From Azospirillum oleiclasticum (lineage in GTDB: Bacteria > Pseudomonadota > Alphaproteobacteria > Azospirillales > Azospirillaceae), in contig NZ_JABFFR010000001.1 in assembly GCF_013423485.1 (NCBI RefSeq), forward strand, positions 1 to 64,000: a stretch of DNA of 64,000 nucleotides, given 5' to 3'. How positions within the stretch are numbered: position 1 is the stretch's first letter; the number at the start of each line of letters is the position of its first letter. Both the position numbers and the translations under genes were made by a program. Under the pieces are notes generated by a model. That model worked only from the letters and a program-made list of their open reading frames with translations, did no database searches and was not told the DNA's origin. Shown here piece after piece: positions 57,163 through 64,000 of the stretch.

Positions 57163-57684
57163 TCAATGAAGCTTGGACAGCTCGGCGACTTCCTGTTCCG
57201 CGCGCAGCCAGTGGTCGAGCTGCTTGCCCTCGGGGCAGCCTTCCTCTTCCCAGATCTGGTAGGCGCGCTCCTCGACCATCTTGTTCTGCTGGCCGCGAAC
57301 CAGCCCCTCGGCGATGTGCATGTTCACGCGCGCCAGCGCGATGAGCTTGCTGCCTTCGAACTCGCCGGAGCTGGCTTCCATGGTGGTGGTGGCGACCCAC
57401 TGGGAGAGCTGGCGCAGATTGTCCTTCACTTCCGAAGCCAGGCTGTTGCCGCCGTCCTGGATGACCGTCTTGATCGCGATCCAGAGCTTCAGATTGTGGT
57501 CCAGCGCCACGTTCACCTTGTCCGGCGAATCCGCCTCGCTCAACAGGCTGGCCGCCGACATCAACGTGAAGGCGTCCTTCTCGGGATCGGAGAAGTTGGT
57601 CTTGAGGATGGCCTCGGCACCGGCTTCGGAGGCGCCGGCCTCGGCAGTGGGCTGCGTGTTGGCGGGCTTGCGCTTGGCGGCCAT
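57163..57684 (-). CDS. FlaF-like domain fused to DUF2934
   Basis: 173 aa from ATG 57684 (AAGGA upstream). Residues about 45-110 (VALDHNLKLWIAIKTVIQDG, LASEVKDNLRQLSQWVATTT) resemble FlaF, the alphaproteobacterial flagellin-synthesis regulator. Residues about 135-165 (VEERAYQIWEEEGCPEGKQL, then DHWLRAEQEV) are a clear DUF2934 motif. I have not seen this pairing described. There are no flagellar genes in the window. It may be an adaptor in motility or stress control; this is inference. Confidence 0.6.
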   Translation of the reverse strand: MAAKRKPANTQPTAEAGASEAGAEAILKTNFSDPEKDAFTLMSAASLLSEADSPDKVNVALDHNLKLWIAIKTVIQDGGNSLASEVKDNLRQLSQWVATTTMEASSGEFEGSKLIALARVNMHIAEGLVRGQQNKMVEERAYQIWEEEGCPEGKQLDHWLRAEQEVAELSKLH

Positions 57685-57804
57685 GGACTTTCCTTCCCCA
57701 GGACAACGGTTCATTTCGGACGGCGAGCGGGTTTCGCCACCGTCACTTGAACGCGGCGTCCTTAAATTCAGGTTAAGCAAGGAAAGCGACGTCTTGTCGC
57801 GCCG

Positions 57805-58347
57805 TCACTGACCGCCGAAGGGCACGCGGTAATAAAGACCGAACACGTTGTTCGGATCACGGTTCTCGTTGCTGCCTGCCCCGGTGATGCGGCTGTAGCC
57901 GAGGGTGAAACGTGACTTGTTCTCGAACTCGTACCCGAGCTCCAGCTGTGACCGGAACTCCATTCCCGACACCGGCTCCAGCGCGGACCGGTTCGCATAG
58001 CCGGCGCCGACGCTGGGGGTGAAGACGAACGAGCCGAACGGCACATCGACAAGCACGCCGCTCATCCCCGAGGCTGTGCCATCGGGACCGGACTCGACGC
58101 TGATCCACGGCCTGACCGAAGCGCCTTCGATGCCCGGTACTGAGGATCCACCGATGCGCACCTTCGCGTGCAGATCGGACACCCGGTCCGGCAGATCCGG
58201 AGCGGCGTAGGGCGGAGCGCCGAAGGCGAGCGTGCCCACCTTCCAATTGGACAGGCGATCGATCGGCGCTGTCTGCGCATGGGCGGGCACGGTCAGGCCG
58301 AAGCCCACCGCTGCCGTCAGCGTCACGATTGCCAACCGCTTGCCCAT
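57805..58347 (-). CDS. Outer-membrane beta-barrel protein (PagL-like fold possible)
   Basis: 180 aa from ATG 58347, with alternative ATGs at 58362 and 58377. Signal peptide LAIVTLTAAVGFGLTVPAHA, then alternating strands ending FGLYYRVPFGG. The C-terminal part (LGYEFENKSRFTLGYSRITG) resembles acyloxyacyl hydrolase/PagL-type eight-stranded barrels, but the catalytic His-Ser pair is not evident. It lies downstream of the PEP carboxylase-like gene on the same strand, 126 bp away. Confidence 0.6.
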   Translation of the reverse strand: MGKRLAIVTLTAAVGFGLTVPAHAQTAPIDRLSNWKVGTLAFGAPPYAAPDLPDRVSDLHAKVRIGGSSVPGIEGASVRPWISVESGPDGTASGMSGVLVDVPFGSFVFTPSVGAGYANRSALEPVSGMEFRSQLELGYEFENKSRFTLGYSRITGAGSNENRDPNNVFGLYYRVPFGGQ

Positions 58348-58473
58348 CACCACTCTGCCCATGCCCGAACCACGCAACGATCGTACCCTACATGATATCA
58401 GTTACGATAACGTCAATAAAGACACGCCGGCGGCGATGCAAAAAACGCTGATCCACCTTTGCTCCACTCCGGT

Positions 58474-61400
58474 TCACCCGAAGAATCCGATCCGTTGGGT
58501 CACCGCACTGCTGGTTCGCGCAATCAGTTCGTAGAGACCGGTCATCGGACGGAACAGCCGCTCGTTCTCCATGCGGTAATTCTGGCTCTCGTCGCTCACA
58601 TAGGTCGCGGTTTCTCCGAAATCGCCGACCAGCGGGGATTCCGGGGTGGCCGGGAAGATGACCTTGAGCTGGGCGACCGCGGTCGGGATGTCCAGATGCA
58701 GGATGCGGGCGATCAGCTGGTCCCGCGTCGTCTGGTGCTGGCTGGAGAAGTCGGGGACGTGGGTTGCCATGCGGTAGATCTCGTGGATCAGCGCCAAGCG
58801 GACGGCGTGCAGGATGCGCAGTCCGACCTGCGTCCGCTGGCTCACCGCATCGCCACAGCCCGGGCCTGTGCGTTCCAGGGCGCTGCGCAGGATGGTGAAG
58901 TCGCGGAACAGCTTGCGGAAGATGCGGATCTGGCGGACATGCGCCGGATTCTCTTCCAGATGGTCGGCCAGCACCCGCATCTCGTCGGCGCGGGCGCGCT
59001 CGCCGGCGCGTGCCGCCAGCGTCAGCCAGAGGCCCGGATCGAGCATATCGATGTAGGCCTTCAGGGCGTCCGGATCGGCGATGGCGGCGCCATACTCCAC
59101 CATGCCCAGCAATTGCCGGAAGCGGGCGGACCGCTGGTAGAGCAGGGCGTAACGTTCGGGGTCTTTGGCAACGGCAGCTCCCACACCACCGATCGTGTTG
59201 GCGGGCAGGCCGAGCTGCTGCAGAATCGCGTTGTGCGGGATGGCCCGGATCTGGGAGACGTTCTGCTGGTCGATGTTGGCGGCGCCGTCGTACTGTCGCT
59301 TCGTGGCCCGGCTTCCGGATGGGTAGAGCAGGTTGGCCCCGAAGGCCGAGACCAGAACGGCGTAGTTCGGGTCGCGCACCAGCGAAACCTGGAATTCCTT
59401 CACCGTGGTGAAGAATTCGGTGATGTAGTCGTTCTCGTCGTAGAACGGGTCGCCGGTGCCATTGGCGCGCGGTCCCATCATGTATTCCAGGATGCGCGTG
59501 ACGATCGCGAAGGCGCCGGGCTGCGTCATGAAGGGGGTGAAGCCGTCGCCGCCCTGGAAGCTGACTTCCTGCTTGAAGGGGATGCCGCTTTCCGCCAGCG
59601 TCTGAAGCCAAGCCGGCGGCGCGGTGTAGGACAGCCGCTCCGCATAGCTCGCCGGATGGGCGCCGCGGCCGATCGAATCGCCGTGCGTGTCGAAGACGAC
59701 CAGCTGCACGTTCTTCAGATCATGCTTGCGGAACAGGCGCGCGATGCGATTGCGCAGCCGCTCGATGCTGGCCGCGGCCGGGGTCTGTCCCAGATAGCGC
59801 CCGGCGTCGGAATAGCCGGTCTGGATGCACAATCGGCCGCGCTTCTCGACATAGGCGCGGTAATGCGGGTTCTCCAGCAGCGCGTCGATGACGCGGCTTC
59901 CCACCTCCAGCGCCCGCTCCGTCTCGAACAGCGGGGAGATGTCCAGCCGGTCCTCGATCCCGAACAGCCGCGCGTAATAGAGCGCGGTGAGCATGGTGAA
60001 GGCCGCTTCGCTTTCCGCGATCAGGAAGCGGACGGGCGTCGACGCATCGGAATACTTCAGCATCTGGGCCACGACCATGAACAGCCGCTTGGCCGAGGTG
60101 CGCTCGGTGATGAGCGAGCCGAAGTTCACGGTCACCGGCTCCACCGTGTCGAGGAGCTGGGTGATGCGCTCGATGTAGCTCTGGCGGTAACGGGGATCGT
60201 CGGGCGCCGTCTCCAATGCCACCGCCTTGCGAATGGCGTTGTGGAGCTGGGTGGAGTTGATGCGCACGTGGGTGTGCGCCATGCCGAGCCCGAAGCTCGC
60301 CAGTTCCGCCCTCAGCACGCACAGCCGCAGAACGGTGATCCCGCAATTCTGGCCGGTGGGGCAGAGCAGGCGGATGGCGCGGTTCACCCGCTCCACCAGG
60401 AAGGCCGCGTCAACCAGCCGGTAGGGCTGGCCCTCGTGCATGCGCTTGGAGATGCGCTGGATCTGCCGGTAGGCGTCGGGGCTGTCCGGATCGTGGTCGG
60501 AGAAGACGGCGATCTCGTCCGACACCTCGTGGATGGCGAGCGCCAACCGCGACTCGACCTGCTCCAGCGTGTGGCGCAGTTCCTCGTCGTCGGGCGACTG
60601 CGAGCGGACCGCCTTGATCTCGTCGATGTAGTGGCGGAGTTGCTGGGATTCGACCTTCAGCCGCTTGTGCAGCGTGTCGGTCCACTTGATGTCGGATCGC
60701 CCGTCCAGGTCGTAGCCGACCCAGCTCGCCACGGTGATCAGCCGGGGCGTCACATCGCTCCAGCGTTCCGGGTAGACCTCGGCCGCCACCTGGTAGACGA
60801 GCGCGTAGACGCGCCGCAGCGCCGCCTGGATGTTGGCGATGGCCGCGAGCGAGAGTTGGTGCTCGCGGGCGAGGCTGATGTCCGTGTCCGGCCGGTGCTC
60901 GGACTGCGCCATGCGGCGCAGCACGTCGGCGCGCTCCTCCTCGCCGAGCGGACGGCCATCCACATGACGGCCGGTCGCCAGCATCGTCAGCCACGTCATG
61001 ATCTGACCCGACAGGTTGAAGGTCGGGTGCGCGGTCATCACCATGCCGAAGATTTCGCGCTCCACCGTCGCGCGGAAATCGTCGAACGGCACAGGCTCCG
61101 ACGCGCCCTCCGGCAGCGCCACGGCGCGCAGCAGTGCCCGCAGCCGCTCCTCGTTGGCCGCGGGATCGATCTCCCCTAGCCAGCGGCCGAGCCGGGTGGC
61201 GCGGTCGACCAGCCCCTCGGCCGACAGGTACTGGATGAGCTGTTCCAGGCTGCCATGGTCGAGCGCTCCGGCCTCCAGCCGGCGGGTGATCTCGAGCGCC
61301 AGATGCAGCACGGGGTTGGAGAAGGGGTCCTCCTCGCTGCCCTGCGCGAAACGGTCCAGGCACCCGGCGAGATCGGCGGCCAGAGCGGCGCAGTCGAGCG

Positions 61401-61584
61401 CCGTCGGCGCCTCGAAACGCGCCAGCGGCGCTTTCAGCAGCGGGCGGTTGGTCGTCAACGCCGGTTTCGGACCATGATCCTCAGTGGTTGCCATTTCCGC
61501 TCCACTGTCGGTGGTGGTGACCGTCTCTCCCGCAGCGCGGCGGGAACGGATCGAGCGGGCGGGCTTCGAGTCCACGTCGGTCAT
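58474..61584 (-). CDS. Divergent phosphoenolpyruvate carboxylase-like protein
   Basis: 1036 aa, longer than the usual 880-930. The PEPC fold is read from the His motif MTAHPTFN (His186), GYSDAGRYLGQ (canonical GYSDSxKDAG), FDTHGDSIGRGAHP (canonical FHGRGGTVGRGG) and IRAIPHNAILQQLGLPANTI near the C-terminus. Two usual catalytic features look changed. Arg596 stands where Lys is normal, and the HGRGG loop is shortened to HGD (residues 634-636), apparently losing an Arg. It may still carboxylate PEP with altered kinetics or do something else. Start ATG 61584 follows GGAGAGG. Divergent from the kinase-fusion gene. Confidence 0.75.
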   Translation of the reverse strand: MTDVDSKPARSIRSRRAAGETVTTTDSGAEMATTEDHGPKPALTTNRPLLKAPLARFEAPTALDCAALAADLAGCLDRFAQGSEEDPFSNPVLHLALEITRRLEAGALDHGSLEQLIQYLSAEGLVDRATRLGRWLGEIDPAANEERLRALLRAVALPEGASEPVPFDDFRATVEREIFGMVMTAHPTFNLSGQIMTWLTMLATGRHVDGRPLGEEERADVLRRMAQSEHRPDTDISLAREHQLSLAAIANIQAALRRVYALVYQVAAEVYPERWSDVTPRLITVASWVGYDLDGRSDIKWTDTLHKRLKVESQQLRHYIDEIKAVRSQSPDDEELRHTLEQVESRLALAIHEVSDEIAVFSDHDPDSPDAYRQIQRISKRMHEGQPYRLVDAAFLVERVNRAIRLLCPTGQNCGITVLRLCVLRAELASFGLGMAHTHVRINSTQLHNAIRKAVALETAPDDPRYRQSYIERITQLLDTVEPVTVNFGSLITERTSAKRLFMVVAQMLKYSDASTPVRFLIAESEAAFTMLTALYYARLFGIEDRLDISPLFETERALEVGSRVIDALLENPHYRAYVEKRGRLCIQTGYSDAGRYLGQTPAAASIERLRNRIARLFRKHDLKNVQLVVFDTHGDSIGRGAHPASYAERLSYTAPPAWLQTLAESGIPFKQEVSFQGGDGFTPFMTQPGAFAIVTRILEYMMGPRANGTGDPFYDENDYITEFFTTVKEFQVSLVRDPNYAVLVSAFGANLLYPSGSRATKRQYDGAANIDQQNVSQIRAIPHNAILQQLGLPANTIGGVGAAVAKDPERYALLYQRSARFRQLLGMVEYGAAIADPDALKAYIDMLDPGLWLTLAARAGERARADEMRVLADHLEENPAHVRQIRIFRKLFRDFTILRSALERTGPGCGDAVSQRTQVGLRILHAVRLALIHEIYRMATHVPDFSSQHQTTRDQLIARILHLDIPTAVAQLKVIFPATPESPLVGDFGETATYVSDESQNYRMENERLFRPMTGLYELIARTSSAVTQRIGFFG

Positions 61585-61743
61585 TGCCGATCTACCTCTC
61601 CAGGCTTAATGCAGTGCAACACGATGTGTTTGTTGGGGGAGCAAGTCAACGGTTTGGTCTTACCAGCGGGTGACAATTTTCACGATCGAACATGATGCGA
61701 TCGTGTCTGCCGCGGGTAGCGACCCCGGTGCTAGACTGCCGGG

Positions 61744-63279
61744 ATGAGCGACCGCATGCCGCCCGACGACCAGACGGCCGTCGTCGACTTCCTTTCCGAC
61801 CCCGCGACGCACGGCGGCGCGCCGGTCGAGCGGATCGACACCCATGCCGCGATGGTCTTTCTGGTCGAGTCGCGCGCCTACAAGCTGAAGCGCGCGGTGC
61901 GCTATCCGTATCTGGACTTTTCCACCCGTGGACGCCGCCGCGCCGCGTGCGACGCCGAACTGCGTCTGAACCGGCGGACGGCCCCGGCCATCTACGAAGC
62001 TGTCGTCGATGTCGTCCGCCGCGCCGACGGCGGGCTCGCCCTAGGTGGGCCGGGGGAGGTCTTGGATGCCGTGTTGGTCATGCGGCGCTTCGACAGCAAC
62101 GGGCTGTTCGACCGGTTGGCCGTTGGCCGCCGCCTGACTCACGACCACATGCGGGCACTCGCGGACCACATCGCCGCCTTCCACGCTGCGGCCGAGCCCT
62201 GCCGTGGCGGTGGCGCGTCCTCCATGCGGATCATCGTCGCGCAGAATCTGGAGGAGATGCGGGGGCAGGCCGGGCTGCTCGATCCGCGGACCGTCGACAG
62301 GCTGGCCCGGCGCTCCGCCGAGGAGTTGGACCGTCTCGCGCCGCTGATCGAGGCCCGCGCCGCCGCCGGGTTCGTCCGCCATGGGCATGGCGACCTGCAT
62401 CTCGCCAACATCGTCCTTCTCGACGGACAGCCGACCCTGTTCGATTGCCTCGAGTTCGACGATGCGCTCGCCACGGTGGACGTGCTGTACGACCTCGCTT
62501 TCCTGCTGATGGATTTGGAGCACCGTGGGCTGCGTCCGCTCGCCAACACGGCGTTCAACCGTTACGTCGACAAGGGCTGCGGACTGGAGGGCTTGGCGCT
62601 GCTGCCGCTCTTCCTGTCGGTGCGCGCGTCGATCCGCGCCAAGATCGCCGCCGCCGCCGCCCGTCTCCAGCCGGACGATTCCGCCGCTGCCATCAAGCGG
62701 GCCGAGGCCGGCGCTTATCTTGAACTGGCGCGGGCGCTGCTGGAACCCCCGCTGCCGCAGCTGATGGCGGTCGGCGGGCTTTCCGGGTCGGGAAAGTCTA
62801 CCGTGGCCAGAGCGCTCGCCCCCGACACCGGCGCGGCGCCGGGCGCGCTGGTGCTGCGGTCCGACGTCATCCGCAAGACGCTGTTCGGCGTTTCGCCCGA
62901 AACCGCCCTGCCGGAGGACGCCTACACCCCGGCGGTCACGGAGCGCGTGTACGCGACGATCGTGCAACGCGCCACCGTGGCGCTCGAGGCCGGGCATTCG
63001 GTGATCGCCGATGCCGTCTTCGCCCGGGCGGAAGAACGGGACGCCATTGCGGCGGCCGCCGGCCGTTGCGGTGTTCCATTCACGGGGTTGTGGCTGACGG
63101 CCCCGGCCACCGCAAGGGCCGGACGTATCGGCGGGCGCGGGCCCGATGCGTCCGACGCCACCGCCGCTGTGGCGATCCGGCAGGAAAGCTACGATCTTGG
63201 CCCCATGGCGTGGCGGCGCATTGACGCGGATCAATCCGTGCAAGCGGTCCTGCGATGCGCCCGTGAAGCCCTGCCCTGA
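61744..63279 (+). CDS. Kinase-fold and P-loop fusion protein (APH-like + AAA kinase)
   Basis: 511 aa. Residues 1-330 resemble aminoglycoside/choline-kinase-like phosphotransferases, with the catalytic HGDLHLANIVLL and the later FDCLEFDDALATVDVLYDLA. Residues about 335-511 are a P-loop kinase domain with Walker A GGLSGSGKSTVARAL and DVIRKTLFGVSPE. This bifunctional architecture is widespread in bacteria and its substrate is not known. It is monocistronic or paired with the downstream universal stress protein gene. Confidence 0.8.
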   Translation: MSDRMPPDDQTAVVDFLSDPATHGGAPVERIDTHAAMVFLVESRAYKLKRAVRYPYLDFSTRGRRRAACDAELRLNRRTAPAIYEAVVDVVRRADGGLALGGPGEVLDAVLVMRRFDSNGLFDRLAVGRRLTHDHMRALADHIAAFHAAAEPCRGGGASSMRIIVAQNLEEMRGQAGLLDPRTVDRLARRSAEELDRLAPLIEARAAAGFVRHGHGDLHLANIVLLDGQPTLFDCLEFDDALATVDVLYDLAFLLMDLEHRGLRPLANTAFNRYVDKGCGLEGLALLPLFLSVRASIRAKIAAAAARLQPDDSAAAIKRAEAGAYLELARALLEPPLPQLMAVGGLSGSGKSTVARALAPDTGAAPGALVLRSDVIRKTLFGVSPETALPEDAYTPAVTERVYATIVQRATVALEAGHSVIADAVFARAEERDAIAAAAGRCGVPFTGLWLTAPATARAGRIGGRGPDASDATAAVAIRQESYDLGPMAWRRIDADQSVQAVLRCAREALP

Positions 63280-63402
63280 CCGGAACGGGGTCGTGATCGA
63301 CATCCGGCGGGTGTACAATCCGATCATGAGGGTGCGAATGAAATCGCTCCCAGCCACGAAGCCCACACAGGGCCCGCTGGACGGTCCTGGGAGGAGAGGA
63401 AC

Positions 63403-64000
63403 ATGCCGCTCAAGACGATCCTGGTGCCGCTGGCCGGTGCCGAAACCGATCCCGTCGCCCTGAAGGCCGCCCTGGTCGTGGCCCGGGACTTCAACGCCCA
63501 CGTCACCGCGCTGTTCGTCAAGCTGGACCCGCGCGACGCCGTCCCGATGCTCGGTGAAGGCATGTCGGGCGCCATGGTCGAGGAGATCATGCGTTCCGCC
63601 GAGGCCGAAGCGAACGTCAGCCTGATGGCTGCGCGCCGCCATTTCGAGGCGGTGGTCGCCGAGGCTTCGGTCGAACTGGCGGACACGCCGCTCGGCATCG
63701 AGGGACCGACCGCATCCTGGCACGAGGTCGTCGGCCGGATCGACGAGGTGGTGCCGGTCGAAGGCCGCCTGTCCGACCTGCTGGTCTTCGCCGTTCCGTC
63801 GGGCGGGGAAGCGAACCAGGCCATGGCCGCGATCGAGACCGCGCTGCTGAGCGCCGGGCGTCCGCTGCTGCTGGTCCCGAAGAACGCGCCGGCGACCATC
63901 GGCCGTAGCGTTGCCATCTCCTGGAACGGCAATGCCGAGGCGGCCCGCGCGGTCACCGGTGCCATGCCCTTCATCACCAACGCCGACACGGTCAGTGTCC
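63403..64000 (+). CDS. Universal stress protein, 3' end beyond the window
   Basis: The first 199 codons are visible from ATG 63403, preceded by GGAGAGGA. The N-terminal Usp domain begins MPLKTILVPLAGAETDPVAL; the second begins GRSVAISWNGNAEAARAVTG, so it is the same two-domain type as the gene at 26973-27794. The insert between domains (EEIMRSAEAEANVSLMAARR) is longer than in that paralogue. The 123 bp before it hold the promoter region and no other gene. Confidence 0.85.
   Translation, partial: MPLKTILVPLAGAETDPVALKAALVVARDFNAHVTALFVKLDPRDAVPMLGEGMSGAMVEEIMRSAEAEANVSLMAARRHFEAVVAEASVELADTPLGIEGPTASWHEVVGRIDEVVPVEGRLSDLLVFAVPSGGEANQAMAAIETALLSAGRPLLLVPKNAPATIGRSVAISWNGNAEAARAVTGAMPFITNADTVSV

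Noticed and set aside
53700..57800. Complete prophage
   Set aside because: No integrase, terminase, capsid or tail genes and no attachment repeats were seen around the recombination genes.

Overview
This is high-GC DNA with alphaproteobacterial gene content. The TRAP transporter set, caa3-type cytochrome oxidase, ScfR/PccR-controlled propionyl-CoA carboxylase, DUF2161, a FlaF-like protein and a divergent PEP carboxylase together suggest a Rhodospirillales/Azospirillaceae-type bacterium. This placement is inferred from gene content; no rRNA or tRNA gene was seen to anchor it.

Layout. 0-13.7 kb: a SpoIIE-type phosphatase, a YopT-like (C58) cysteine protease beside a peptidoglycan-binding-domain protein, a phospholipase D-like enzyme, a three-gene TRAP 2-oxoacid-type transporter, a lipid kinase, and a KaiC-like ATPase followed by a hybrid histidine kinase. 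13.8-22.3 kb: respiratory and periplasmic genes. These are a caa3-type oxidase with fused subunits I and III, a PQQ-type sugar dehydrogenase coupled to a CAP-domain protein, and an operon of triheme and monoheme cytochromes c. 22.4-25.7 kb: a plastic island of GC-rich REP-like repeats, an orphan HTH antitoxin-like gene, an MNT/HEPN pair, a seven-repeat CRISPR array without visible cas genes, and an HTH gene whose 3' end runs into a repeat cluster.

25.7-37.3 kb: quinone oxidoreductase, universal stress protein, then the propionate/methylmalonyl pathway. The regulator ScfR/PccR is divergent from pccB-pccA, which are followed by the biotin transporter bioY, methylmalonyl-CoA mutase and a coupled DUF2161 gene. 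The carboxylase and mutase convert propionyl-CoA to succinyl-CoA, and BioY would supply the biotin cofactor. A GST follows. 37.4-52.3 kb: a compact operon for a Pel-like exopolysaccharide. It holds a receiver protein, a sugar epimerase, PelA split into hydrolase and deacetylase genes, PelB split into a TPR protein and an outer-membrane barrel, then PelD, PelE, PelF, PelG and a small secreted protein. No PelC homologue was recognised.

52.3-58.4 kb: a metallo-beta-lactamase-fold protein, a YbjQ protein, and a short phage-derived recombination module. That module has a CI/LexA-like repressor, a markedly AT-rich segment with perfect palindromes, a YqaJ-type exonuclease, a probable annealing protein and two small genes. 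A FlaF-like/DUF2934 fusion and a small outer-membrane protein follow. 58.4-64 kb: a divergent PEP carboxylase-like protein, divergently placed from a kinase/P-loop fusion, then a universal stress protein cut by the window end.

All family assignments come from reading motifs by eye; no database search was run.
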